A stretch of 64,000 nucleotides of DNA from CAWJLE01 sp963843645 (lineage in GTDB: Bacteria > Chloroflexota > Anaerolineae > DAOTYC01), in assembly GCA_963843645.1 (NCBI GenBank), contig CAWJLE010000007.1:62001-126000 (forward strand), given 5' to 3'. The notes below the pieces were generated by a model. It was not told the DNA's origin. It was given only the letters and a program-made list of their open reading frames with translations, and searched no databases. The translations under genes and the position numbers were made by a program. Shown here one piece after another: positions 17,669-28,714 of the stretch. How positions within the stretch are numbered: the first letter of the stretch is position 1; each line of letters starts with the position of its first letter.

Positions 17669-18721
17669 GTGGCCCAGACCGCAACCCAACCAATGACCGA
17701 TCAGCTGCGCGTGGATTCCTTGCTGGACGTCGTAAAGGACGCCCGGCGCGTCCTGATCTTGCCGCACAACGATCCTGACCCGGATGCCATCGCCGGCGCC
17801 TTGGCGCTGGATTACCTGCTTCGCAGCGGGCGCTCGCTGAGCGTCACTATCGCGTACGATGGCGTCGTCGGCCGAGCCGAGAATCGCGCTCTGGTCGCCT
17901 ATCTGCAGGCTCCTCTGGAAAAAACCTCCAAGATCGACTTCGACTTATTCGATGTAATCGCCCTGGTCGACTCGCAGCCGGGAGCGGGGAACAACGCCCT
18001 GCCTCCCAATCGCGCCGTCGACATCGTGATCGATCACCACGAGCCGATTCGCGAGCGCACGAACGAGGCCCGGCACTGCGACGTGCGGCTGAACGTCGGC
18101 GCCACGTCGACGATTCTGACGGGCTACGTGGTGGCGGCCGGTCTCGAGCTCTATCCCCGGCTGGCGACGGCCCTGTTCTACGGCATCCAAACCGACACGT
18201 TGGGACTCGGCAGGCACGCGAGCGCGGCGGACAAGGCGGCCTACGTGCGCCTGCAGCCGCTGATCGAGGTCGACGAGCTGATTTCCATCGAGCGCGCTCA
18301 AGTCCCACGCGAGTACTTTCGGGTGCTGGACCAGACGCTGCGCCGGGCGGAAATGTACGGCGACGCGGTCGTCGCTCACCTGGGGGACATCTATCGGCCG
18401 GACATGCCGGCCGAGATGGCGGACGTGCTGTTGCGATTGGAGGGGACCCGGTGGGTGATGTGCAGTGGGTTCCACCACGACGTGCTGTACGTGTCGATGC
18501 GCAGCACGCGGATCAATCCGGGGGCCGGACAGGTGGCGCAGGCAGTGGTTGAGGGGCTGGGGACGGCCGGCGGCCACGGAACGGCGGGCGGAGCCCAGAT
18601 TCCGGTCGACCATCAGGATCGAAAAGCGGTGGTCGCCGAGCTGCAGCGCCGCTTCCTGGCTGCCCTGGGACGCGCGGACGTGCCGGTCCGGCTGTTGATC
18701 GCGGAGCAACAACCAGGTTAG
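17669..18721 (+). CDS. DHH-family phosphoesterase (NrnA/oligoribonuclease-like)
   Basis: A 350-residue protein with start GTG at 17669 after GGGGAGAGATCAC; ATG at 17693 is an alternative. Motif I is LPHNDPDPDAIAGALALDYL; the DHH signature is IVIDHHEPI. A DHHA1-type C-terminal domain ends with GLGTAGGHGTAGG, the usual GGH motif. Members of this family degrade short oligoribonucleotides, 3'-phosphoadenosine phosphate or cyclic dinucleotides using divalent metal. Which substrate applies here is not visible. Confidence 0.85.
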   Translation: MAQTATQPMTDQLRVDSLLDVVKDARRVLILPHNDPDPDAIAGALALDYLLRSGRSLSVTIAYDGVVGRAENRALVAYLQAPLEKTSKIDFDLFDVIALVDSQPGAGNNALPPNRAVDIVIDHHEPIRERTNEARHCDVRLNVGATSTILTGYVVAAGLELYPRLATALFYGIQTDTLGLGRHASAADKAAYVRLQPLIEVDELISIERAQVPREYFRVLDQTLRRAEMYGDAVVAHLGDIYRPDMPAEMADVLLRLEGTRWVMCSGFHHDVLYVSMRSTRINPGAGQVAQAVVEGLGTAGGHGTAGGAQIPVDHQDRKAVVAELQRRFLAALGRADVPVRLLIAEQQPG

Positions 18722-18722
18722 C

Positions 18723-19127
18723 TCACGACTTCATCTCGAGATTAGTGCCACAATACGAGCAGCGGGCCGTGACCGCGCTCGTCCATTCGACCTGGGATGG
18801 CTCCACAGGCGCACCGCAGGCCTGGCATCGCCCCGGCAGCCGGGCGGGATCGTGCTCCCGCGGCGCGGACGGCGAGGCCGCGCCCGGATCGGCGTTACCA
18901 TCGGGGACGTCGACGCCGGCAGTGCGTGGGTAAGCGGCTTCGACGACCATGCTCAGGACCACGAGCACCAGGATGCCGGGCCACCACCATTGGGTCGCGG
19001 CCAGCACGGCGATCCCGAGCAACCAGACGGCGGCGTGCATTCGCCGCCACGCGAATCCAACTCTGGCGCCACGAACCTGGCGCCGCTCGGCGACCCGGCT
19101 CAGTCTGTTGCCTCGCATTCGTCGCAT
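18723..19127 (-). CDS. Membrane protein with C-terminal zinc ribbon
   Basis: The chosen start (MRRMRGNRLSR) is at 19127 behind GGGGTGA; the frame is open further upstream. Two adjacent hydrophobic segments (AAVWLLGIAVLAATQWWWPG and ILVLVVLSMVVEAA) are followed by a disordered linker and a C-terminal CQAC...CSYC zinc ribbon. I do not recognise the family. It converges on the DHH gene, the two stops being only a few bases apart. Confidence 0.6.
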   Translation of the reverse strand: MRRMRGNRLSRVAERRQVRGARVGFAWRRMHAAVWLLGIAVLAATQWWWPGILVLVVLSMVVEAAYPRTAGVDVPDGNADPGAASPSAPREHDPARLPGRCQACGAPVEPSQVEWTSAVTARCSYCGTNLEMKS

Positions 19128-19273
19128 GAAGTCACCCCTTGCCCGTCCTCTGTGCTGTCCTGATGTCCTGATGATAGCACCGAAGACCCATCTGGACAAG
19201 GGCCGCGCCCCCAGGACGAGCGCAACAACTTTAATGCCTTCGCCCTGGTCATGCCCCCTTACTCCGAGGCTTA

Positions 19274-20504
19274 TCAGCCGTCCTCGTCGGAGCCGTGGTG
19301 ATCTCCTCCGCCCTCCGATTTGCCCGATTCGTGCCCACCGCCGCCGCTCTGGTGCGAGTCACCTCGATCGCCGCCGGAGTCGTGCTGGTCGCCGGCGGAT
19401 TTGATCTGAAAGCCGTCGTCCGCGGCTCGCAAGTCCGATTCATCCGATTGCGACCCGGTCAGGGACGAATCCTCTCGGTCCTCAGCCTCGCCCGCCGACC
19501 GGTCCGCGGGAGCCACACCGTCCTTGCGGTCCTGGCTCTCGTCCTGGAGTGAGGCCGGCCCGCTCTTTGAGCCTGCGGGGTCTGCTATTGCGCCGGCGCG
19601 CTCGACACCAACCTTGTCCTCGTCCCCTTCGGATCCGCCGGAATCCCTCACGCCCGGTTGCACCGCCGTTGGGGCAGACGTGCCAGGGGGACTGGATGGA
19701 GTCGCCGTCGCGGCGTGGGCAGCGGTCGGGGACGGGACTGTCTGGACGTCGGCGTGATTGTCAAGGCGGCCCAGCTCGAGATTCGCGCGACTGTGGAAAC
19801 GGCGCAGAGTGTCCGTTACGCTGCTCGGTGCCGCTGCGCCGTCGCCCGATCCCTCGATGGAGGCCAGCTCTTCTTCGCCGCTGGCAGTGGCGTCCGCAAT
19901 GTGCTCCCAGACCACTCTGGCAGTTGCCAGGCCGGCGGCCTTGTCGAATTCCTGCTCCATGTCCTCCAGCGTGGACGGATCCCATCGGTCGTCCTGCTGG
20001 TCCAGCTGCACGGCCTCTTTCAGACGGCGCAACGCAAACGTCGTATGCAAGGTCGCGCGACGCACGGGGTCCTGGGTCAGGCCCAGTTGAATCTGACTCT
20101 GACGCCCGTTTGACCGGGTAGAGCGGACTGCCGGGCAGGCTGTTGGCAGACACGGCCAGGACTCCGCCGCCGCCCACACCGATCACCAGGATGGCGATGA
20201 GCCCCACGGCTGCCGCACGGGTGAACAGGCCGGTCCACCGGCGACGCGGCCCAGGCTGATTCTCTGCTCGAAGGGCATCGGCACGGGCCAGCAGCTGTTC
20301 CTCGAGGCGCAGCACAGCCGCCGGCTCCATTGGAGGCATCCGGACCTGGGTCATGTGCTCAGCGGCGCGCAGCAAAGGCTCCAACTCGGCGACCAACTCC
20401 GGATGGGCGGCGAGGCACTCCCTGGCCGTAGCCTCACCGCGCTCGATCTGCTCCACACAGGCGGTCACAATGTCTTCGAATTCAGGACTGACGTGCGCTT
20501 TCAC
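19274..20504 (-). CDS. DUF5667-type membrane protein, partner of the sigma factor (frameshifted)
   Basis: Begins with an ATG overlapping the sigma-factor stop by 4 nt. The N-terminal 75 residues form an anti-sigma-like helical region (FEDIVTACVEQIERGEATAR). A membrane segment follows (AAAVGLIAILVIGVGGGGVL), then SANSLPGSPLYPVKR, the diagnostic DUF5667 start. A one-base shift near 20110 moves the reading to the frame with VRRATLHTTFALRRLKEAV and a long acidic, His/Gly/Ser-rich tail. It probably holds the ECF sigma factor at the membrane; this role is inferred from the pairing. Confidence 0.75.
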
Positions 20505-21097
20505 GTCTTCCCCTCCATGACCCGGTTCAGAGCAGCGAGAGCCCGGTGCTGTAGCGATTTGACGGCGCCTTCGGTCTTGCCGAGACGGCGGCCGATGTCG
20601 GCAAGCGACTGGTGTTCCGCGAACCGCAAAACCAGGACCAGACGCTGATCCTCGGTCAGTTCCTGCAAAGCAGCACGCACCTGTGCTTCTTCGTCCTGGC
20701 GGACCGCGACATCGTGCGGCTCATCGTCGTGGCAGGCCAAATCGTCCGTCAGCGCGGAGCAATCGGGACGCCGGGATTGCCGCCGGTAGTAATCGACGAG
20801 TCGGTCGCGAGCGATGCGGAAGAGCCAGGCCGAGAAAGGAAGGCCCCGGTACTCGAAAGAGTCCAGGCTCTCCAGGGCGCGCAGAAAGACCTCTGACGTC
20901 AGATCTTCTGCGGTGTGCGCGTCATTGACCCGCAAGTAGAGGTACCTGTAGATCGATTGTACGTTGGCGCGATAGAGCTCGCTAATCGCGGTCTTGTCGC
21001 CGGCCCTCGCGCGCGCAATGAGACGCGCTTCGTCGGTCAAATGCACGTACAGAAACCTCTCATCGCTCAGATGGCGTAACATCTCCTGCCCGTGCAT
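20501..21097 (-). CDS. ECF-type RNA polymerase sigma factor
   Basis: A 198-residue product. Region 2 reads ISELYRANVQSIYRYLYLRV, then NDAHTAEDLTSEVFLRAL; region 4 reads LTEDQRLVLVLRFAEHQSLA, then DIGRRLGKTEGAVKSLQHRA, the helix-turn-helix. No region 1.1 or 3. Followed by a coupled DUF5667 gene. In Chloroflexota and Actinobacteria such pairs act as a sigma factor and its membrane regulator. Confidence 0.9.
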   Translation of the reverse strand: MHGQEMLRHLSDERFLYVHLTDEARLIARARAGDKTAISELYRANVQSIYRYLYLRVNDAHTAEDLTSEVFLRALESLDSFEYRGLPFSAWLFRIARDRLVDYYRRQSRRPDCSALTDDLACHDDEPHDVAVRQDEEAQVRAALQELTEDQRLVLVLRFAEHQSLADIGRRLGKTEGAVKSLQHRALAALNRVMEGKT

Positions 21098-21358
21098 CTG
21101 TTATACCGCACGAACAGGCAAAAGGATATGGCTTATGGTGCCCGAGCTCGGTACTTTGGTCCCATTCAGCGGTGACTGGAGCGTGGGTAAGTGACGGGGC
21201 AGCGGGGTGGAAGGCCCGCAGAGAAGTCAGGCGGCCGGCCGACCGGTCTAGTGCGTCCGACAGTCCTCCGGGCCGGCCACAGTATAAGTGCATCCGAATC
21301 AACCGCCAAATTGGCGGGCTTTCGCATCGAGATTCGCCCTTTACAGGCTCATCATTGT

Positions 21359-21428
21359 GTGATATAATGCTGATATATCACAACGCACTCGCGAGTGCGT
21401 TGACAACTTTCAGCCCCTATGCTATAAT
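21359..21428 (+). promoter_or_regulatory. Consensus promoter with two palindromic operators upstream of livK
   Basis: TTGACA (21400-21405) and TATAAT (21423-21428) are both perfect and spaced 17 bp apart. A perfect 22-bp palindrome, each half CAACGCACTCG, spans 21381-21402 and overlaps the -35 box. Just upstream GTGATATA and TATATCAC (21359-21366, 21374-21381) form a second dyad. This is the arrangement expected of a repressed promoter; the regulator is not identifiable from the window. Confidence 0.75.
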
Positions 21429-21434
21429 GTTGCA

Positions 21435-21912
21435 ATCAGTTCTTCAGATTTTTAAGCCAGCACTGTATTGGCTTTGATAACCTTGGTTCACAGCAACGGT
21501 CGTCGTATGATTGGCTGACAACGTGCAATGTTCTCCGTGCCTCTGAATCGAGTCTGGAGGCGCACGCTTGTTTGGCCCCCTTCTTGTTGGTGCACCCTTC
21601 ACTTCAGCAGACTTTAAGTGACCCCAATTCAGGTTATTCACTGAACCATCGTTCTACTCGAGCGCAGGTCGTTCGTTCGAGTCGAGGCGCAAGTTAAGAT
21701 GGCGAGATTCCCCCTGAATGAACAGGGAAGTTCTCCGGCAGCTTGTGTGCTTTTTGGGTTTGCGGCTGTAGGCTAGATGCTGAATCATTTAGGCAGGGGT
21801 AGGTTTTTGCCTTATCACGAGGGGGGGTGAGGCCGGGCATCAGAGTTGCGTCGTCGTTGGGAGAGCCGCACGGGGTTGAGCACCGTGCCCATTACTTTGG
21901 GAGGTAGAGAAT
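21435..21912 (+). other. Long untranslated leader or intergenic region before livK
   Basis: About 480 nt lie between the predicted transcription start and the livK ATG. I see no open frame with protein-like character. Weak hairpins (GCACGG/CCGTGC near 21868 and AGGCA/TGCCT near 21801) and no intrinsic terminator or known riboswitch core were noted. The remainder of the gap (21098-21358) shows nothing recognisable. Confidence 0.4.
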
Positions 21913-23121
21913 ATGAAGGTCAAGTGGTCTGGTTTGCTTACGAAGCTGATGATCGTTGCACTGTTGGCCGGCATGCTCACGGGCTTTGCGCCCGCCGCGG
22001 AAAAGACTGAGATCAAGATCGGCGTGCTTTGCCCTCTGACCGGTCCCATCTCTGCCTACGGGCAGGACCAGAAGAATGCGGTTGAGATGGCGCTGGAAGA
22101 GATCAATGCGGCCGGCGGCATCCTCGGCAAGAAGCTCGTCATGCAGGTCGAAGACGACGAGAAGAAGCCGGAGCTGGCAGCCAGTATGACCCAGAAGCTC
22201 ATCAACGACGGCGTTGATGTCATCATCGGCGGCATGTCCAGCTCGGAGACGATGGCTGGCGGTCCGATTGCCACGTCCAAGAAGGCTCTCATGATTTCTC
22301 CGTGGTCCACCAACCCGGCGGCCACGGACGGCCAGTGGGTCTTCCGGGCCTGCTTCTCCGACGCATTCCAGGGCAAGATTCAGGCCAACTACATGGCCAT
22401 GCCCGCGGCTACCACGGAGATGACGACCACGACGGCCACGACCGAAACGGTCTCCTCCGGCCTGGGCTGCAAGCGGCCGGCTCAGCTTCTGGACGTTGGC
22501 GACGACGGCTCGAAGGGCCAGGGCGAAGTGGTGGAAGCCACGCTGAACGCGGCGGGCATTCCCCTGGTGGCCAAGGAAAGCTACAGCACCGGCGACAAGG
22601 ACTTCAAGGCCCAGTTGACCAAGATCAAGGCCCTGGATCCGGACTGCCTCGACACTCCGAACTACTACCAGGAAGTTGCTCTGATTCGCATCCAGATGAA
22701 GGAACTCGGCATTGACATCCCGCACATCGGCGGTGACGGCGTCGACTCCGAGGACTTCTTCAAGATCGCGGGCTCAGCTGCTGCAGGCATGATGATCACC
22801 ACCCACTACTCGCCGGAAGACCCGCGCCCGATCGTTCAGGATTTCCGCGCGAAGTTCAAGGAGAAGTACGGCATGGACCCCGCCAGCACCGCAGCACTGT
22901 CCTACGATGCAGTGCAGCTGTACAAGATGGCGGTGGAGAAGGCCGGCAGCCTGGACAAGCAGGCCGTTCGCGACGCTCTGGCCGGTCTGAAGGACGTGAC
23001 GACGCTGGTCACCGCCCCGACCTTCACGATGGACAACACCGGTACCGGCATCAAGTCTCTGGCTGTCGTTCAGGCCGGTGACGACGGCAAGTGGCACTTC
23101 AAGGCTGTGGTCAACCCCTAA
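21913..23121 (+). CDS. livK: Branched-chain amino-acid-type ABC transporter, substrate-binding protein
   Basis: The ATG follows GGGAGGTAGAGAAT. A signal peptide (residues 1-28, LLTKLMIVALLAGMLTGFAPA) precedes the mature periplasmic-binding fold, which begins IKIGVLCPLTGPISAYGQDQ and contains INAAGGILGKKL, both standard in LivJ/LivK-type proteins. No lipobox Cys is seen, so it may be soluble or processed at the Ala-rich site. Length 402. A short insertion rich in Thr (TTEMTTTTATTETVSSG) in the middle is unusual. First gene of livKHMGF; the ligand could be amino acids, amides or urea. Confidence 0.9.
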   Translation: MKVKWSGLLTKLMIVALLAGMLTGFAPAAEKTEIKIGVLCPLTGPISAYGQDQKNAVEMALEEINAAGGILGKKLVMQVEDDEKKPELAASMTQKLINDGVDVIIGGMSSSETMAGGPIATSKKALMISPWSTNPAATDGQWVFRACFSDAFQGKIQANYMAMPAATTEMTTTTATTETVSSGLGCKRPAQLLDVGDDGSKGQGEVVEATLNAAGIPLVAKESYSTGDKDFKAQLTKIKALDPDCLDTPNYYQEVALIRIQMKELGIDIPHIGGDGVDSEDFFKIAGSAAAGMMITTHYSPEDPRPIVQDFRAKFKEKYGMDPASTAALSYDAVQLYKMAVEKAGSLDKQAVRDALAGLKDVTTLVTAPTFTMDNTGTGIKSLAVVQAGDDGKWHFKAVVNP

Positions 23122-23196
23122 AACTCGAGTGTCCGGAATCAGCGGGCGGCGCCGCTCAGCGCCGCCCGCTCCTTACTGAGTCGCGTAGGAGAACGT

Positions 23197-24099
23197 ATGC
23201 TCACAATTATTGCTCAGCAATTGATAAACGCACTGCAACTCGGCAGCGCGTATGCTTTGCTCGCAGTAGGCTACACGATGGTGTACGGTGTGCTGAAGCT
23301 GATCAACTTCGCACACGCTGACGTGTTCATGATCGGAGCCTACGTGGGGTTCTTCATCTTCAATTTTTTGGGGCTTGCGTCTGGGGTGGTTGCATTCATC
23401 GTTTGTCTCGTGTTCGCCATGCTCGGAGCGGCGGTGCTGGCGGTCTTCATCGAGCGCGTGGCTTACCGCCCTCTGCGTACGGCGCCCCGCCTGTCGGCCA
23501 TGATCACGGCCATCGGCGTGTCCCTGGTTCTGGAAAATGGTTCGCGCGCCGTGCCCTTCATCGGCCCTGATTTCCGCCGGTATCCCGAAATCATCCCTTC
23601 GACTACTTTTCAAGTCAGCGGCGTGTACTTCACCAGCACGCTCGTCGTCATCTTGCTTACTTCCGTGATTCTGATGGCGGTCCTGAGCTTCGTCGTCGGT
23701 CGTACGATGATCGGCAAAGCGATGCGTGCCAGTTCCTACGACAAAGAGGCGGCCCTGTTGATGGGCATCGACATCAACCGGGTCATTGCTTTCACTTTCG
23801 CGCTTGGCGCTGCCGAGGCTGGCGCGGCGGGTGTGATGTGGGCGTTGGCTTACCCGGTGATCGATCCCTACCTGGGCCTGATGCCGGGCATTAAGGCTTT
23901 CGTGGCGGCCGTGTTGGGAGGCATCGGCAGCGTGCCCGGCGCTCTCGTCGGCGGCTTCATTTTGGGCGGCGTCGAGACGCTGACGGCGGCCTTCCTGCCT
24001 TCCATGTACCGTGACGCTCTGGCCTTCACGGTGCTGGCGGTCGTGCTTATCTTCCGGCCCACCGGCCTGTTCGGTGTCGGCGTCCTGGAGAAGGTGTAA
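23197..24099 (+). CDS. livH: ABC transporter permease LivH
   Basis: A 300-residue membrane protein with about eight hydrophobic segments. It starts at ATG after GTAGGAGAACGT. LLAVGYTMVYGVLKLINFAH is the LivH-family hallmark near residue 24, and GMDI-like GIDINRVIAFTFALGAAEAG with ALVGGFILGGVETL are conserved cytoplasmic-loop and C-terminal motifs. Forms the membrane channel with LivM. Confidence 0.93.
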   Translation: MLTIIAQQLINALQLGSAYALLAVGYTMVYGVLKLINFAHADVFMIGAYVGFFIFNFLGLASGVVAFIVCLVFAMLGAAVLAVFIERVAYRPLRTAPRLSAMITAIGVSLVLENGSRAVPFIGPDFRRYPEIIPSTTFQVSGVYFTSTLVVILLTSVILMAVLSFVVGRTMIGKAMRASSYDKEAALLMGIDINRVIAFTFALGAAEAGAAGVMWALAYPVIDPYLGLMPGIKAFVAAVLGGIGSVPGALVGGFILGGVETLTAAFLPSMYRDALAFTVLAVVLIFRPTGLFGVGVLEKV

Positions 24100-24134
24100 G
24101 CAGAACTCGGCTTAGAAAAGGGGATTGCATTCAC

Positions 24135-25211
24135 ATGAGTCTTCGAGACAATGCAGTGGCTCCAGGTGCGGCCCCGCAGCCGGCTGGACGTGGCCACACA
24201 GGGAGTCCGGGCGCCGATTTTCTGGCTCAGCTGGATATTGATATTGGTCGTGCCCCTGGTTCTGGTGCCGTGGCTGCAGTCGCAAGAGATTCTCAACTCG
24301 TACTACTACGACGTGCTCGTGCGTATGGGGATCGCGGTGATCTGGGCGGTGAGCCTGAACATGGTCAACGGGCATCTCGGACAGTTTTCCATCGGCCACG
24401 CCGGCTTTGCGGGCGTAGGCGCGTTCGTGTCCGGTATGCTGATTGCCGGCGGCAACCCGGGTGTCTCGGGTGTGTCCGTGCGAGACGCCGGCTTCCTCAG
24501 CGCGCTGCCCTCCATCGATCTGGGCGGCGGGTATGAATTTTCGGCGGCATTCCTGGTGGCCATGCTGATGGGCGGAGTTGCGGCGGCCATGATCGCGTTC
24601 GTCATCGGCCTGCCGTCGTTCCGCACTCGAGGCGACTACCTGGCAGTGGTCACGCTGGCCTTCAACATGATCATCGTCAATATCTTCCTGAACATGGACT
24701 ACGTGGGTGGCGCGCGCGGCCTCACCGGCCTGCCCGAATTACTCCAACTGGATCTGGGTGTGGCTGGGAGTGATCGCGACGATCGTCATCTCGCGAAACC
24801 TGATCAGCTCGGCACACGGGCGGGCCATGCTCTCCGTCCGCGAGAATGAGGTGGCGGCCGAACTGGGCGGCATCAACACGCTGCGATATAAGCTGGTCGG
24901 GTTCTCCATCGGCGCGTTCTTTGCCGGCATCGGCGGCGCTTTGCTGGGATTCCACGTCCAGTTCATCAACCCGCCCATGTTCAACGTATTCAAATCGATC
25001 GATCTGCTGATCATGATCTACCTGGGCGGAGTGGGCAGCATTACCGGCACCGCCTTCGGCGCGATCCTGTGGACGTTCTTGCAGGAAGCGCTGCGCTCCA
25101 TCGGCGTCTGGCGGACTGGTGCTGGGTCCTGTGCTGCTCATCATCATCATGATCTTCTGGACGAAGGGCCTGATGGCCGGTGAGCTGCCGATCATCATCT
25201 CAAGAAGGTGA
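24135..25211 (+). CDS. livM: ABC transporter permease LivM (frameshifted)
   Basis: The start is taken as ATG 24135 because AAGGGGAT precedes it; the membrane-coding frame itself is open from an ATG at 24151, so one shift may lie in the first 50 bp. Conserved segments are SLNMVNGHLGQFSIGHAGFA, LPSFRTRGDYLAVVTLAFN, then after a shift near 24735 SVRENEVAAELGGINTLRYK and GVGSITGTAFGA, and after another near 25112 GLVLGPVLLIIIMIFW. The stop is TGA at 25209. About 358 residues, normal for LivM. Confidence 0.88.
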
Positions 25212-25226
25212 GGGAGCGAGCCAAGG

Positions 25227-26015
25227 GTGGCGACAACAGTTCTGAACATTAGCGACGTCACCCACTATTTCGGTGGGTTGCGCGCGGTTGGGAGACTTCA
25301 ACCTGACCCTGGAGACAGGGCCAGCTGGTGGGTTTGATCGGCCCGAACGGGGCGGGCAAGACCACTATTTTCAACCTGATCACCGGCGTGTACCGGCCAA
25401 CGACGGAGAGATCGTGCTCAACGGCGAGTCTCTGGTAGGCCAGCCGTCGTTCCGGATCATGCAGAAGGGCGTGGCACGCACGTTCCAGACGATCCGTCTG
25501 TACGGCGACCTGCCGGTGATCGAGAACGTCGAGCTGGGGCAGCCAGTTTCACGCGGACTACGGGCTGGTGTCGGCGATGCTGCGGCTGGGCGCGCTACTA
25601 TCAAGGTGAGCAGCACTTCCGCGAGAGGGCGATGGACCTGCTGGATCGGTTCGGCCTCGCGGATCGGGCGTGGGAGAACGGCGAGCAATCTGCCCTACGG
25701 CGAGCAGCGCCGCCTCGAGATTTGCCGCGCTCTGGCCTCCGATCCCCAGCTGCTGCTGCTGGACGAGCCGGCGGCCGGCATGAACCCCCAAGAGGTCGAG
25801 GAGCTGATGGAGCTGATCACCTGGGTTCACGAGCACTTCAAGCTGACGATCCTGCTGATCGAGCACCACATGCGCGTCGTGATGGGTATCTGCCCGCACA
25901 TCGTGGTGATGGACTTCGGCGAAGTCATCGCTCGCGGCAACCCGCAGGAGATCCAGACCAACCCTCGGGTGATCGAGGCCTACCTGGGCACTGACGAGGA
26001 TGAGGAGGCGGCCTG

Positions 26016-26016
<1 letters not shown>
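25227..26016 (+). CDS. livG: ABC transporter ATP-binding protein LivG (frameshifted)
   Basis: The GTG at 25227 begins VATTVLNISDVTHYFGGLRA. Walker A (GPNGAGKTT, 25338-25364) is in a different frame from the start and from the 3' half, so several one-base errors lie at about 25290, 25315, 25395 and 25545-25680. The signature LPYGEQRRLEICRAL, Walker B LLLLDEPAAGMNP and the switch His (LIEHHM) are intact. The C-terminus NPRVIEAYLGTDED is typical of LivG. The stop overlaps the livF ATG. Confidence 0.88.
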
Positions 26017-26729
<713 letters not shown>

Positions 26730-26765
26730 CGCGCTGCCATTTGAGTCATTACGGGGAGGCGTCCT

Positions 26766-26942
26766 GTGTGGGATAGAAAGATGATGTTTGCGACGGTCTC
26801 GTCGGTGCTCGGCGTGATCCTGATGTTTGTGTCCATGCTGCAGCAGATTCCGCTGAACTTTCGCTACGGATGCATCACGGCCATGATCATCTGCGAGGCT
26901 GTGTTCGTCTGGTCGTTCCTGTCGCTGGGAACTGAGAGCTGA
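26766..26942 (+). CDS. Small two-segment membrane protein
   Basis: A 58-residue frame starting at GTG 26766 behind GGGGAGG. It holds two hydrophobic segments (MFATVSSVLGVILMFVSMLQ and ITAMIICEAVFVWSFLSLG) joined by a short basic loop. It follows livF by 36 bp and may be co-transcribed. No family recognised. Confidence 0.55.
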   Translation: MWDRKMMFATVSSVLGVILMFVSMLQQIPLNFRYGCITAMIICEAVFVWSFLSLGTES

Positions 26943-27041
26943 AGTTCGGTCGCAGCCGAACCTGAAGACGGACCACAGAACGTGGCGGTCCGCCTCGTCC
27001 AGCACGGGCGAGGCGGATCGCTCTTGCTTTGGATTGGAGCC

Positions 27042-27196
27042 CTGGCGGTTCTGGTGGGTGCCAGCGTCCGGCAGACCTCTCTCCCGCCTCTCCCCTGAGA
27101 AGGGAGAGGAGCAAGTCGTTGCCGTTCTCCTCTCCCTTCTCAGGGGAGAGGCGGGAGAGAGGTCTGCCGGACGCTGGCACCCACCAGAACCGCCAG
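27042..27196. repeat. Perfect inverted repeat, 70-bp arms
   Basis: The arms 27042-27111 and 27127-27196 are exactly complementary around a 15-nt loop. Inner part: CCTCTCCCCTGAGAAGGGAGAGG family; outer part begins CTGGCGGTTCTGGTGGGTGC. Lies directly before the aminotransferase ribosome site. Confidence 0.95.
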
Positions 27197-27224
27197 ACCA
27201 GGCGAATTCCGAATGGAGGGCGAA

Positions 27225-28583
27225 ATGCCGAGGGATTTGAGCTCGATCGAAGGCGGTGGTGGCGCGAGAGCACGAGGTCTACACCGCGGCGTCGAAGATT
27301 CCATATTTTCCGCTGGTGGTCGCCCGCGGTCATGGGGCGACCTCGAGGACGTGGACGGCAACGCAGTACCTCGATTTTCTGAGCAGCCGCCGCCTCGCTG
27401 AACACAGGCCACGCCCATCCGAAGATCGTGGCGGCGGTGAAAGCCCAGGCGGAGAAGTTCCTCAACTACACGTTCGTATACGCATACCACGAGCCGGCCG
27501 TCGACCTGGCGGGCCGGCTGGCCGAGCTGGTGCCGGTGGCGGAGCCGGCGAAGGTCACCTTCGGCTGTCGGGTTCCGACGCGAACGACGGCGCCATGAAG
27601 CTGATACGCCGGGCGACGGGGCGGCCGAAGATCATCGCCTTGCTGCGCTCGTATCACGGGTCCACGTACGGCGCGGCGACGCTCTCCGCCGTGTCCCTGA
27701 ACATGACGCGCGGCCTGGGGCCGATGGTGCCGGGCGTGGTCCACGTGCCGTTCGCCGACTGCTATCGTTGCCCTACGGCCAGACGTACGGCAAGTGCGAA
27801 CGAGTGCGTGTCGTACATCGACAACGCTGTTCGACTGCCGGCTGCCCCCAGACGAGGTCGCCGGGCATCATCCTGGAGCCGGTCCAAGGCGACGCGGGCG
27901 TGGTTCCGCCGCCGCCGGAGTTCATGGCCGGGCCTGCGCGAATCTGTGACTCGAAGCACGGGATTCTATTTGTGGCCGAAGAGGTGCAGACGGGTTTCGG
28001 CCGTACGGGCAAGTGGTTTGCCATCGAGCACTGGGGCATTCAGCCCGACGTGGCGATGCATCGGCAAGGCGCTGGGGGCGGGCATGCCCATCAGCGCCGT
28101 CGTGGCGCGGGCCGGACCTGATGGACGCCTGGGAGCTGCCGGCGCACCTCTTTACCAACGGGGGCAACGCCGTGTGCTGCGCGGCGGCCCTGGCGAACAT
28201 CGAGGTCATTGAGCGAAGAGAAACTCGTCGAGCGGTCGGCGACGCTGGGCGAGCAGATCATGGCGCGGTTCCGCGAGATGCAGGCCCGGTACGAGCTGAT
28301 CGGCGACGTGCGTGGCAAGGGGCTCATGATCGGCGTCGATCTGGTGAAGAATCGCGATACGAAGGAACGGGCGCGGGACGAAGCGGCCAAGGTTTGTATG
28401 CGCTGCTACGAAAAGGGACTGATCCTGTCTTTCTTCAGCAATTCGGTTCTGCGGATCGCCCCGCCGTTGGTGGTCAGCGACGCCGAGGCCGAGAGCGCGC
28501 TGCGGACCATCGAGGAGTCGATGCGCGAAGTACAGGAGGGACGGGTCTCGGACGAGGCGATCCGCGACATGAAGGGCTGGTGA
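27225..28583 (+). CDS. Class III PLP-dependent aminotransferase (frameshifted)
   Basis: The ATG at 27225 follows AATGGAGGG. Conserved pieces are LDFLSS, TFGLSGSDANDGAMKLIRRA (split by a shift), GIILEPVQGDAGVVPPPPEF, LFVAEEVQTGFGRTGKWFAI and the PLP-lysine segment GKALGAGMPISAVVA. At least five frame changes (27255-27400, 27570, 27770-27860, 28060-28110, 28210) break a full-length gene of about 450 residues. Members of this class transfer amino groups of ornithine, GABA, beta-alanine or similar compounds. Placement before ortA/ortB suggests an amino-acid degradation role; the substrate is not settled. Confidence 0.85.
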
Positions 28584-28714
28584 ACTGCAAAGTCAGGTGG
28601 ATTCTGACGGAAAGCCGGGTGGCCCCCGAAAGGTGCATGTAGGGACGACCCTGTGTGGTTGCCCCCTGGCAGGGATTCCGTCGGAGGTTACTTCAATTGG
28701 GAGGGCTGTCGAGG

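Noticed and set aside
21640..21720. A possible tRNA in the livK leader (segment with GTTCGTTCGAGTCGAGGCG)
   Set aside because: No acceptor stem or anticodon arm can be formed around the T-loop-like string.
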